A stretch of 64,000 nucleotides of DNA from Pseudomonas cichorii (GTDB lineage Bacteria > Pseudomonadota > Gammaproteobacteria > Pseudomonadales > Pseudomonadaceae): the NCBI RefSeq assembly GCF_018343775.1, contig NZ_CP074349.1, positions 4,578,001 through 4,642,000 of the forward strand, in the 5' to 3' direction. Position 1 is the first letter of the stretch; each line of letters opens with the position of its first letter. Made by a program: the position numbers and the translations under genes. This document shows positions 56,668 to 64,000 of this stretch, piece by piece. The notes below the pieces were generated by a model, which had not been told where the DNA came from, made no database searches, and saw only the letters and a list, made by a program, of their open reading frames with translations.

Positions 56668-57885
56668 TCAGAAGAACTTGCGGCCCTTGTTCGCAGCGAT
56701 GCGCATGCGCAAGGCATTGAGCTTGATGAAGCCGGCAGCGTCCGCCTGGTTGTACGCACCGCCATCTTCTTCAAAGGTGGCAATGTTGGCGTCGAACAGC
56801 GACTCGTCGGACTTGCGGCCAGTGACGATCACATTGCCCTTGTACAGCTTCAGGCGCACGACACCGTTCACATGAGCCTGGGATGCATCGATCATCTGTT
56901 GCAGCATCAGACGCTCAGGGCTCCACCAGTAGCCGGTGTAGATCAGGCTGGCGTACTTGGCCATCAGCTCATCCTTGAGGTGAGCGACTTCGCGATCCAG
57001 GGTGATCGACTCGATGGCGCGGTGAGCGCGCAGCATGATGGTGCCGCCAGGCGTCTCGTAGCAGCCACGGGACTTCATGCCCACATAACGGTTTTCGACG
57101 ATGTCCAGACGACCGATGCCGTTCTCGCCGCCGATGCGGTTCAAGGTGGCCAGTACGGTGGCAGGCGACATTTCGACGCCATCCAGAGCAACGATATCGC
57201 CATTGCGATAGGTCAGCTCAAGGTAGGTCGGCACGTTTGGCGCGTCTTCAGGAGACTTGGTCCAGCGCCACATGTCTTCTTCGTGCTCGGTCCAGGTGTC
57301 TTCCAGCACGCCACCTTCATAGGAGATGTGCAGCAGGTTGGCATCCATGGAGTACGGGGATTTTTTCTTGCCATGGCGCTCGATCGGGATTGCATGCTTC
57401 TCGGCATAATCCATCAGCTTTTCACGCGACAGCAGATCCCACTCACGCCACGGGGCAATCACTTTGACGCCTGGCTTGAGGGCGTAGGCGCCCAGTTCGA
57501 AACGAACCTGGTCGTTACCTTTACCGGTGGCGCCGTGAGAAATGGCGTCAGCGCCGGTTTCGTTGGCGATTTCGATCAGGCGTTTGGCGATCAGCGGACG
57601 AGCGATGGAAGTACCCAGCAGGTACTCGCCTTCGTAGACGGTGTTGGCGCGGAACATCGGGAACACGAAATCACGTACGAATTCTTCACGCAGATCGTCG
57701 ATGTAGATTTCTTTCACGCCCATGGCCTGAGCCTTGGCACGTGCCGGCTCGACCTCTTCACCCTGACCCAGGTCAGCGGTAAAGGTCACCACTTCGCAGT
57801 TATACGTATCTTGCAGCCACTTCAGAATGACCGAAGTATCCAGGCCACCGGAATACGCGAGAACTACCTTGTTTACGTCCGCCAT
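56668..57885 (-). CDS. argG: argininosuccinate synthase
   Basis: 405 residues. Joins citrulline and aspartate with ATP. The PP-loop is AYSGGLDTS (10-18); [15 protein letters not shown] and the substrate region [12 protein letters not shown] are conserved. Full length and intact. It is the last core step but one of arginine synthesis, so it links to the aot uptake system by substrate. Confidence 0.98.
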   Translation of the reverse strand: MADVNKVVLAYSGGLDTSVILKWLQDTYNCEVVTFTADLGQGEEVEPARAKAQAMGVKEIYIDDLREEFVRDFVFPMFRANTVYEGEYLLGTSIARPLIAKRLIEIANETGADAISHGATGKGNDQVRFELGAYALKPGVKVIAPWREWDLLSREKLMDYAEKHAIPIERHGKKKSPYSMDANLLHISYEGGVLEDTWTEHEEDMWRWTKSPEDAPNVPTYLELTYRNGDIVALDGVEMSPATVLATLNRIGGENGIGRLDIVENRYVGMKSRGCYETPGGTIMLRAHRAIESITLDREVAHLKDELMAKYASLIYTGYWWSPERLMLQQMIDASQAHVNGVVRLKLYKGNVIVTGRKSDESLFDANIATFEEDGGAYNQADAAGFIKLNALRMRIAANKGRKFF

Positions 57886-58014
57886 GCCATCACTCCACCG
57901 GGTTGTACGGAAAACCGCTGATTCTACCGTTCAAACCAGCAAATTTACAGGGGCGCGACAGCTTGTGACGACGAGGCGACAGGTCATGTCAGCCTCGTGA
58001 GGGGATAAAGAGCG

Positions 58015-58923
58015 TTACGAAGTACGGGCAGCGCTGGCGGAGGAAGCGACTGGAACCGGCTTTTCTTCGGGAGCGACACGCTCCAGATGCACATTCACCC
58101 GACGGTTGCGCGCCCGGTTGGCATCATTGGTGTTGGGCGCCAGCGGATAACGTTCGCCATGAAAACGCAGGGTAATCTGTTGCTCGGGAACACCCTGGGC
58201 TTTCAGATAGTCCATCACGGCCAGCGCACGACGGCGGGACAGGTCGCGGTTGGTCAGGCGGTTGCCGCTGTTGTCCGAATGGCCGTCCAGTTCGATATGG
58301 TTGACCGTCGGGTCGGCACGAAGATACGCAATCATGTTGTCCAGACGCGCCTTCGCCTTGGCGTCCAGTTCGATGCCACCGCCGGGGAAGCCCACTTCAG
58401 CCTGCTTGATCTGATCGAAATTCATGGGCAGCAGTTTGGTCGTGCACAACTGATAGTCGCTGAACGCCTTGCTGAACCTGACCGGCAACAGGCGTATCTC
58501 CATCGGACCGCCGCCGTCACGGGTACTGTGGCGGATGAGCGGAGTACGGCCTTCCATCAAGCCGCTGATCAGGCGTCCGGCCTGTGCTTCGGAGCTGTTG
58601 AAAGGAATCTCGCCATTGCTGACCCGAACCGAGCCCAGGTTGATATCGCCACGCCCCGGCTGCCAGGGTGCAGCCGCAGCCAACAGCGTGGCCGAGCCAT
58701 TGCCCAGCATGTTGTAGGACGGCTTGAGCCGGAATGTCGCCTGCTCACCGGCACGGCGCACGAACTCACCGACACCGAAGTCAGTGATCGGCTGGCTCAG
58801 GCGACACTCGAACTGATCCCCTTCGACCTTCCACTCGATACTCTCCAGACGGGTCTGGAAACTGACAGCCATCGCGGGGAGGCTGGCAAATACGCTGAGC
58901 AAGGCGAGATATAGCTGGCGCAC
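58015..58923 (-). CDS. motY: MotY-like OmpA-family flagellar stator protein
   Basis: 302 residues. The GTG at 58923 follows GGAG by 6 bases and begins a signal peptide (MRQLYLALLSVFASLPAMA). The mature N-terminal half is a MotY-specific beta domain (LESIEWKVEGDQFECRLSQ), and the C-terminal half an OmpA peptidoglycan-binding domain (IELDGHSDNSGNRLTNRDLS). MotY forms the periplasmic T-ring that anchors stators. It lies between argG and pyrC exactly as in P. aeruginosa. A longer GTG start at 58935 is possible. Confidence 0.85.
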   Translation of the reverse strand: MRQLYLALLSVFASLPAMAVSFQTRLESIEWKVEGDQFECRLSQPITDFGVGEFVRRAGEQATFRLKPSYNMLGNGSATLLAAAAPWQPGRGDINLGSVRVSNGEIPFNSSEAQAGRLISGLMEGRTPLIRHSTRDGGGPMEIRLLPVRFSKAFSDYQLCTTKLLPMNFDQIKQAEVGFPGGGIELDAKAKARLDNMIAYLRADPTVNHIELDGHSDNSGNRLTNRDLSRRRALAVMDYLKAQGVPEQQITLRFHGERYPLAPNTNDANRARNRRVNVHLERVAPEEKPVPVASSASAARTS

Positions 58924-59070
58924 GGGAGGCTCCACTTATAAAAATGACGCGAAACAAAAGTGCTTCTTACGTCGGGCTATCGGTAACTTCCTACAAAACT
59001 TGATAGCGAGTGCCTGAGAGAGTCTTTTCCGGTAGCATTCCCAGCGAGTTTGACCCGCCTGGAATCCCCA

Positions 59071-60117
59071 ATGTCTGACCGCCTGACCCTTCTGCGTCCC
59101 GATGACTGGCACATCCACCTCCGTGACGGAGCTGTTTTGCCTCACACCGTTGCTGACGTTGCGCGCACTTTTGGCCGCGCAATCATCATGCCCAACCTTG
59201 TGCCACCAGTACGCAATGCGCAGCAAGCCGATGCCTATCGCCAGCGCATTCTGGCTGCTCGCCCGGCCGGCAGCCGCTTCGAGCCGCTGATGGTGCTTTA
59301 TCTGACCGACCAGACCACGCCCGAGGACATTCGCACGGCCAAGGCCAGCGGCTACGTCCATGCGGCCAAGCTGTATCCGGCCGGTGCAACCACCAACTCC
59401 GATTCTGGCGTTACCAGCATCGACAAGATTTTCCATGTTCTGGAAGCCATGGCCGAAGTCGGCATGCTGCTGCTGGTCCATGGCGAAGTGACCCGCGGCG
59501 AGATCGATGTCTTCGACCGCGAGAAAATCTTCATCGACGAACACCTGCGTCGTGTGGTTGAACGCTTCCCGAACCTGAAAGTGGTGTTCGAGCACATCAC
59601 CACCGGTGAAGCGGTGCAGTTCGTCAATGCGGCCTCGGCCAACGTTGCAGCGACCATCACTGCGCATCACCTGCTTTATAACCGCAACCACATGCTGGTG
59701 GGCGGAATCAGGCCGCATTTCTACTGCCTGCCGATCCTCAAGCGCAACACGCACCAGACGGCCCTGCTGGATGCCGCGACCAGCGGCAACGGCAAGTTCT
59801 TCCTGGGTACAGACTCGGCACCTCATGCCCAGCATGCCAAGGAAGCCGCCTGCGGTTGCGCCGGTTGCTACACCGCCTACGCCGCTATCGAGCTGTATGC
59901 CGAGGCTTTCGAGCAGCGTAATGCGCTGGACAAGCTGGAAGGCTTTGCCAGTCTCCACGGCCCGGCCTTCTATGGCCTGCCTGCCAACCAGGACACCATC
60001 ACGCTGGTACGTGACGAGTGGACAGCCCCTGCCAGTCTGCCGTTTGGCGAGCTGAGCGTAATCCCGCTGCGCGCCGGAGAAAAACTGCGCTGGCGCCTGC
60101 TGGAGGAAAATGCGTGA
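59071..60117 (+). CDS. pyrC: dihydroorotase
   Basis: 348 residues, class II dihydroorotase of pyrimidine synthesis. The metal motif is HIHLRD (His14, His16), the carbamylated lysine lies in AAKLYPAG and the substrate loop is [12 protein letters not shown]. The ATG at 59071 is preferred to the frame extension upstream. Its stop overlaps the rnt start. Confidence 0.96.
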   Translation: MSDRLTLLRPDDWHIHLRDGAVLPHTVADVARTFGRAIIMPNLVPPVRNAQQADAYRQRILAARPAGSRFEPLMVLYLTDQTTPEDIRTAKASGYVHAAKLYPAGATTNSDSGVTSIDKIFHVLEAMAEVGMLLLVHGEVTRGEIDVFDREKIFIDEHLRRVVERFPNLKVVFEHITTGEAVQFVNAASANVAATITAHHLLYNRNHMLVGGIRPHFYCLPILKRNTHQTALLDAATSGNGKFFLGTDSAPHAQHAKEAACGCAGCYTAYAAIELYAEAFEQRNALDKLEGFASLHGPAFYGLPANQDTITLVRDEWTAPASLPFGELSVIPLRAGEKLRWRLLEENA

Positions 60118-60791
60118 GTGAAGATCATTACGACGACGAACACGACGGTCACGGCGGTGGCGGCGGCTCTCGCCACCCGATGGCGGCCCGTTTTCGCGGC
60201 TACCTGCCTGTAGTCATCGACGTGGAGACCGGTGGTTTCAATGCGGCGACCGATGCTCTGCTGGAAATTGCTGCCGTCACCATCGGCATGGATGAAAAAG
60301 GCTTCGTGTTCCCGGAGCACACCTACTTCTTCCGTGTAGAGCCGTTCGAGGGCGCCAATATCGAAGCGGCTGCACTCGAGTTCACCGGTATCAAGCTCGA
60401 TCACCCGCTGCGCATGGCGGTCAGCGAAGAAACCGCGCTGACCGATATCTTCCGCGGCGTGCGCAAAGCGCTCAAGGCCAACGGCTGCAAACGCGCCGTG
60501 CTGGTCGGCCACAACGCCAGCTTCGATCTGGGCTTCCTGAACGCTGCCGTCGCTCGCCTGGACATGAAACGCAATCCGTTTCATCCGTTCTCAAGCTTCG
60601 ACACCGCAACCCTCGCGGGCCTGGCCTATGGTCAGACCGTGCTTGCAAAGGCCTGTCAGGCTGCTGGCATGGACTTCGATGGACGCGAGGCCCACTCGGC
60701 TCGCTATGACACCGAAAAGACCGCTGAGCTGTTCTGTGGCATCGTCAACCGCTGGAAAGAAATGGGCGGCTGGGAAGAGTACGACGACTGA
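60114..60791 (+). CDS. rnt: ribonuclease T
   Basis: 225 residues, DEDDh 3'-5' exonuclease that trims tRNA and other stable RNAs. The first acidic pair is in VVIDVETGG (Asp36, Glu38); [12 protein letters not shown] and [14 protein letters not shown] complete the active site. The start is a GTG (60114) preceded by TGGAGG, overlapping the pyrC stop by four bases (GTGA), so the pair is coupled. A glycine/histidine-rich N-terminal extension is visible. Confidence 0.94.
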   Translation: MSEDHYDDEHDGHGGGGGSRHPMAARFRGYLPVVIDVETGGFNAATDALLEIAAVTIGMDEKGFVFPEHTYFFRVEPFEGANIEAAALEFTGIKLDHPLRMAVSEETALTDIFRGVRKALKANGCKRAVLVGHNASFDLGFLNAAVARLDMKRNPFHPFSSFDTATLAGLAYGQTVLAKACQAAGMDFDGREAHSARYDTEKTAELFCGIVNRWKEMGGWEEYDD

Positions 60792-60809
60792 AGTACATGC
60801 TTCATGAAT

Positions 60810-60834
60810 AAACCGGCCTTGTGCCGGTTTTTTT
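60810..60834 (+). terminator. terminator after rnt
   Basis: AAACCGGC-CTTGT-GCCGGTTTTTTT: an intrinsic terminator. Confidence 0.9.
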
Positions 60835-60884
60835 ATACCGGTGTTTTAACGACCGCTCATCGGAGTCGGGAAAGCGTATCCAAA

Positions 60885-60925
60885 ACAGTTTTGACAAGCA
60901 TTCTCATTAAGATTAACCTCGTCCG
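60885..60925 (+). promoter_or_regulatory. candidate iron-regulated bfd promoter
   Basis: TTTTGACAAGCATTCTCATTAAGATTAACC precedes bfd; TTGACA-like and TTAAGATTA elements overlap an imperfect Fur-type stretch (GCATTCTCATTAAGATT). bfd is normally induced by low iron. Confidence 0.35.
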
Positions 60926-60958
60926 CACAAAGCAATAACCAGCGACGGTTACCGACTT

Positions 60959-61177
60959 ATGTATGTTTGTCTTTGCCAAGGTGTCACTGACGGCCAGATC
61001 CGGGATGCAATCCTCGAAGGCTGCTGCAGTTATCGTGAAGTGCGCGAAACGCTGGGTGTTGCCAGCAAATGCGGTAAATGCGCCTGCCTGGCAAAGGAAG
61101 TGGTGCGTGAAACCCTGACAGAACTGCAAAGCAGTCAGGCATCGCTGGCGTATCCAGCAGAATTTTCAGCCGCCTGA
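60959..61177 (+). CDS. bfd: bacterioferritin-associated ferredoxin
   Basis: 72 residues. Four cysteines Cys4-x-Cys6 and Cys38-x2-Cys41 hold a [2Fe-2S] cluster. It donates electrons to bacterioferritin to release stored iron. The usual Pseudomonas neighbour bfrB follows after a terminator; the peroxiredoxin gene that P. aeruginosa has upstream is absent. Confidence 0.93.
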   Translation: MYVCLCQGVTDGQIRDAILEGCCSYREVRETLGVASKCGKCACLAKEVVRETLTELQSSQASLAYPAEFSAA

Positions 61178-61195
61178 TTCACCCTATTTCAAAGA

Positions 61196-61220
61196 ACCGG
61201 ACCTTGTGTCCGGTTTTTTT
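61196..61220 (+). terminator. terminator after bfd
   Basis: ACCGGAC-CTTGT-GTCCGGTTTTTTT: a 7-bp stem with a T run. Confidence 0.9.
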
Positions 61221-61378
61221 ATGTCTGTAATTCAAGTGCTTAGCGTCAAGATGCGGAACTCAAACATTCTTATTCTTATTTAATTTCACTTAGTATTCAA
61301 TAACTTAGGTTTGACAGGCTTCTAAGTGCAGCTCAAACTCGCGCTTTATATACACAAGCCATTGGCAGGACCTCGAAC

Positions 61379-61849
61379 ATGAAAGGCGACATTACAGTCA
61401 TCCAGCATCTCAACAAGATCCTCGGAAACGAGCTGGTCGCGATCAATCAGTACTTCCTGCATGCACGCATGTACGAAGATTGGGGTCTGAAAAAGCTGGG
61501 CGCTCATGAGTATCGCGAGTCCATCGACGAGATGAAGCACGCTGACAAGCTCATCAAGCGCATCCTGTTCCTCGAAGGTCTGCCTAACCTGCAAGAGCTG
61601 GGCAAGATCCTGATCGGCGAGCACACCAAGGAAATGCTTGAGTGCGACCTGAAGATCGAAAAGAAAGGCCTGGCTGACCTCAAGGCTGCGATTGCGCACT
61701 TTGAAACCGTTGGCGACTTTGGCAGCCGCGAACTGCTGGAAGACATCCTCGAATCCGAGGAAGAGCACATCGACTGGCTGGAAACCCAACTGGGCCTGAT
61801 CGAGAAAGTCGGTATCGAAAACTACCTGCAGTCGCAGATGGGCGATTAA
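61379..61849 (+). CDS. bfrB: bacterioferritin
   Basis: 156 residues, four-helix ferritin. The diiron ligands are Glu18, Glu51 and His54 plus Glu residues in [13 protein letters not shown]; Met52 is the heme ligand shared between subunits. Closest to BfrB of P. aeruginosa from memory. It stores iron as a 24-mer and works with Bfd. Confidence 0.93.
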   Translation: MKGDITVIQHLNKILGNELVAINQYFLHARMYEDWGLKKLGAHEYRESIDEMKHADKLIKRILFLEGLPNLQELGKILIGEHTKEMLECDLKIEKKGLADLKAAIAHFETVGDFGSRELLEDILESEEEHIDWLETQLGLIEKVGIENYLQSQMGD

Positions 61850-61867
61850 GCCTTTTCAGCGACCGAC

Positions 61868-61905
61868 AAAAAGCCCCGCCTCTGACGAGAGCGGGGCTTT
61901 TTGTT
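61868..61905 (+). terminator. terminator after bfrB
   Basis: AAAAAGCCCCGC-CTCTGACGAGA-GCGGGGCTTTTTG: an intrinsic terminator. Confidence 0.92.
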
Positions 61906-61920
61906 TATCACGGTCTTGGC

Positions 61921-61952
61921 AGGAGCGAATTCATTCGCGAATGAATTCGCTG
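61921..61952. repeat. REP-like palindrome between bfrB and grxD
   Basis: AGGAGCGAATTCATTCG then CGAATGAATTCGCT: nearly the same as the perfect copy at 16722-16755, with the last arm interrupted by GCG. Confidence 0.8.
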
Positions 61953-61961
61953 CGCCTGCAA

Positions 61962-62288
61962 TTACGACTTCGCGCTTTCAGCCGCTTGCTTGAGCAGTGG
62001 CTGCAATTCACCGTTCTGATGCATTTCGGCGATGATGTCGCTGCCGCCGACCAGCTCACCGGCAACCCACAGTTGCGGGAAGGTTGGCCAGTTGGCGTAT
62101 TTAGGCAGGTTGGCGCGGATTTCCGGGTTCTGCAAAATGTCGACATAGGCGAATTTTTCGCCGCATGCCATCAAGGCCTGGGAAGCTTTGGCCGAAAAAC
62201 CGCACTGCGGGGCATTCGGAGCGCCTTTCATGTAAAGCAGAATGGTGTTGTTGGCAATCTGCTCTTTGATCGTTTCGATGATATCCAT
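61962..62288 (-). CDS. grxD: monothiol glutaredoxin Grx4
   Basis: 108 residues with the CGFS active site (Cys29) and WPTFPQLWVAGELVGGSDII. It carries [2Fe-2S] clusters between proteins rather than reducing disulfides. It matches its usual place behind the bacterioferritin genes. Confidence 0.96.
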   Translation of the reverse strand: MDIIETIKEQIANNTILLYMKGAPNAPQCGFSAKASQALMACGEKFAYVDILQNPEIRANLPKYANWPTFPQLWVAGELVGGSDIIAEMHQNGELQPLLKQAAESAKS

Positions 62289-62375
62289 GGAGCACCTCGG
62301 CTGAACTTTCCGACTCAGTTGTCGGCACGGTGGCGCATTGTAACGGAATCCCGAGCCAGACGCTCAGTCTTGAAC

Positions 62376-64000
62376 TCAACAGGCGCTCACCTGCACAGGC
62401 ACGCCATTGAGCACGGCATTGCCGGACAACGCATCGAGCTGTCGCTCGTCGGTCAGGTCATTGGCACTCACACCCGGCTGAGCCTGAGCGATTTCCATAC
62501 GCACACCGGTACGGGAATGCCCCCAACCATGGGGCAGGCTGACTACGCCGGGCATCATTTCTGCGCTGCCCAGCACCTGAACCTCGATCATCCCGACCCG
62601 CGAATCGACCCTGACCTGCTGCCCGTCGCTCAGGCCTCGGCTGGCCAGGTCATCGGGATGCATCAGCAACTGATGACGAGGCTTGCCCTTCACCAGGCGA
62701 TGATAGTTATGCATCCATGAGTTATTGCTGCGCACATGCCTGCGCCCGATCAGCAGCAATTCCCCGGCCTGTGGCGCTGGCGAGTCAATAAAGCGCTGCA
62801 GGTCGGCCAGGATCACGTCAGGTGCCGCCTGGATGCGCCCGCTGGCGGTTTTCAGGCGCGGTGTCAGGTTGGACTTCAATGGCCCCAGATCAAGCCCGTG
62901 AGGATGGTTGCCCAGCGCTTCGATCGACAAGGCATGTTCCGATGCCTCGCCATACAGCCCCTTGCGCAAGCCATGATCAATCATTGAGGCCGGCGCCATG
63001 GTCGGTTTCAGTTCCTTTTGAGCCTTGGCCGCAAAGGCCCTGGCCAGCCCGACGAAGATTTCCCAGTCATGCAAGGCGCCTTCGGGCTTGGCAAAGATCG
63101 CCCGATTGAACCGGGTAACGTTACGCACCGCCAGAAGGTTAAATGTCGTGTCGTAGTGATCGTTTTCCAGCGCTGAAGTCGAAGGCAGGATCAGATCGGC
63201 ATAGCGGGTGGTTTCATTGATATACAGATCGATGCTGAGCATGAAGTCCAGCCCGTCCAGCGCTTTTTCCAGCTGGCGACCATTGGGCGTGGACAATACC
63301 GGGTTGCCTGCAACCGTGACCAGAGCGCGTATCTGCCCTTCCCCTTCGGTCAGCATCTCTTCTGCCAGCGCCGAAACCGGCAACTCGCCGCCATATTCGG
63401 GCAAGCCGGAAACCCGGCTCTGCCACAGGTTGAAATGCCCGCCCGAGGTCGAGCTGACCAGATCCACGGCTGGCTCGGTACACAAGGTACCGCCCACCCG
63501 ATCCAGGTTGCCGGTGACCAGATTGATCAATTGCACCAGCCAGTGACACAGCGTTCCAAAGGCCTGAGTGGAGATGCCCATGCGGCCATAGCAAACAGCC
63601 TTGTCGGCAGCAGCGAAATCCCGGGCCAACTGGCGAATCTGTTCGGCGGGAATACCACAACGCGGGCTCATGGCCTCGGCGTTCAGGGTCATGATCGCTT
63701 CCCGAACCTGATCCAGGCCATCGATAGGCAGATGACTCTCCCGAGTCAGGCCTTCCTCGAACAGGGTATTGAGCAGACCGAAAAGCAATGCTGCATCGCC
63801 GCCAGGCCGGACAAACACATGTTGATCGGCAATGGCCGCTGTCTCGCTACGCCGTGGGTCGACCACCACCACTCTGCCACCACGTTTCTGAATCGCCTTA
63901 AGGCGCTTCTCGACATCCGGCACCGTCATGATGCTGCCATTGGAAGCCAGCGGGTTGCCGCCCAGGATCAGCATGAAGTCCGTGTGATCGATATCGGGAA
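62376..64000 (-). CDS. molybdopterin oxidoreductase, N-terminal end outside window
   Basis: The last 541 codons of a molybdopterin (formate-dehydrogenase/nitrate-reductase type) oxidoreductase. The frame is open to the window end; the preceding residues PDIDHTDF join MLILGGNPLASNGS, so the true start and any N-terminal Fe-S motif lie beyond base 64000. GGNP and VVVDPRRSETA bind the first MGD; the C-terminal molydop-binding domain includes RVDSRVGMIEVQV and VSLPHGWGHSRTG. Substrate unknown; the gene is convergent with nothing and stops 87 bases before grxD's start. Confidence 0.9.
   Translation of the reverse strand, partial: PDIDHTDFMLILGGNPLASNGSIMTVPDVEKRLKAIQKRGGRVVVVDPRRSETAAIADQHVFVRPGGDAALLFGLLNTLFEEGLTRESHLPIDGLDQVREAIMTLNAEAMSPRCGIPAEQIRQLARDFAAADKAVCYGRMGISTQAFGTLCHWLVQLINLVTGNLDRVGGTLCTEPAVDLVSSTSGGHFNLWQSRVSGLPEYGGELPVSALAEEMLTEGEGQIRALVTVAGNPVLSTPNGRQLEKALDGLDFMLSIDLYINETTRYADLILPSTSALENDHYDTTFNLLAVRNVTRFNRAIFAKPEGALHDWEIFVGLARAFAAKAQKELKPTMAPASMIDHGLRKGLYGEASEHALSIEALGNHPHGLDLGPLKSNLTPRLKTASGRIQAAPDVILADLQRFIDSPAPQAGELLLIGRRHVRSNNSWMHNYHRLVKGKPRHQLLMHPDDLASRGLSDGQQVRVDSRVGMIEVQVLGSAEMMPGVVSLPHGWGHSRTGVRMEIAQAQPGVSANDLTDERQLDALSGNAVLNGVPVQVSAC

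Overview
The window is a piece of a Pseudomonas chromosome, most likely from the P. fluorescens/P. syringae side of the genus. Gene content and order match, from memory, several blocks of the P. aeruginosa core genome: phaJ1-rapA; the bra operon; pdxH, OmpA lipoprotein, esterase, dinG; ychJ, SEC-C protein, GST, quiP; the aot operon; dcd-apbC-metG-rnf-nth; argG-motY-pyrC-rnt-bfd-bfrB-grxD. GGAGCGAATTCATTCGCGAATGAATTCGCTCC-type intergenic palindromes recur through the window. No rRNA, tRNA, CRISPR array, insertion sequence or prophage was seen.

Layout. 1-8.5 kb: end of phaJ1, a tiny ccoM-like membrane gene with two Anr-like boxes, two small hypothetical genes, rapA, an MFS transporter and an MHYT-GGDEF-EAL cyclic-di-GMP enzyme. 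8.5-17.9 kb: a DUF2288 gene, the five-gene braCDEFG branched-chain amino acid ABC transporter, a COG3650 lipoprotein, a COG2509 flavoprotein and a PLP-dependent cysteine synthase-like enzyme. 18-27 kb: nhaA, a SlyB-like lipoprotein, pdxH, an OmpA lipoprotein with a histone-like tail, a serine hydrolase, dinG, a CopD-like membrane protein, a collagen-like secreted protein and a DUF1145 protein.

27.1-33.2 kb is the main accessory element: a compact minus-strand operon of six genes. In transcription order these are a heme-oxygenase-like diiron oxidase, a [2Fe-2S] ferredoxin-reductase, two different ATP-grasp ligases, a pentein-fold guanidino-modifying enzyme (deiminase or amidinotransferase) and an EamA exporter. 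The gaps are tiny or the genes overlap, and a long AT-rich leader lies upstream. It reads as an uncharacterised small-molecule pathway: oxidise, join by amide bonds, modify or use a guanidine, export. It interrupts a stretch of otherwise conserved housekeeping genes.

33.9-44.5 kb: small conserved genes (DUF6231-like, ychJ, a LEA-type lipoprotein, a SEC-C protein, GST), the acyl-homoserine-lactone acylase quiP, and the arginine/ornithine transporter aotJQMOP without argR behind it. 44.6-53.8 kb: dcd, a cold-shock protein, apbC, metG, a five-gene Rnf-type operon that lacks rnfC, nth and a PA3496-type gene. 53.9-56.4 kb is an AT-rich accessory stretch: an orphan NarL-family response regulator, about 1.3 kb with no convincing gene but several palindromes, and an unrecognised helix-turn-helix protein. 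56.6-64 kb: argG, motY, pyrC-rnt, bfd, bfrB, grxD and the C-terminal part of a molybdopterin oxidoreductase that runs off the window.

How they work together: two amino-acid ABC systems (bra and aot) share one design, with a terminator hairpin between the binding-protein gene and the permease genes. bfd and bfrB form an iron-storage and release pair, with the monothiol glutaredoxin and ApbC adding Fe-S handling. The rnf genes would move electrons at the inner membrane. The 27-33 kb operon has its own electron-transfer protein for its oxidase.
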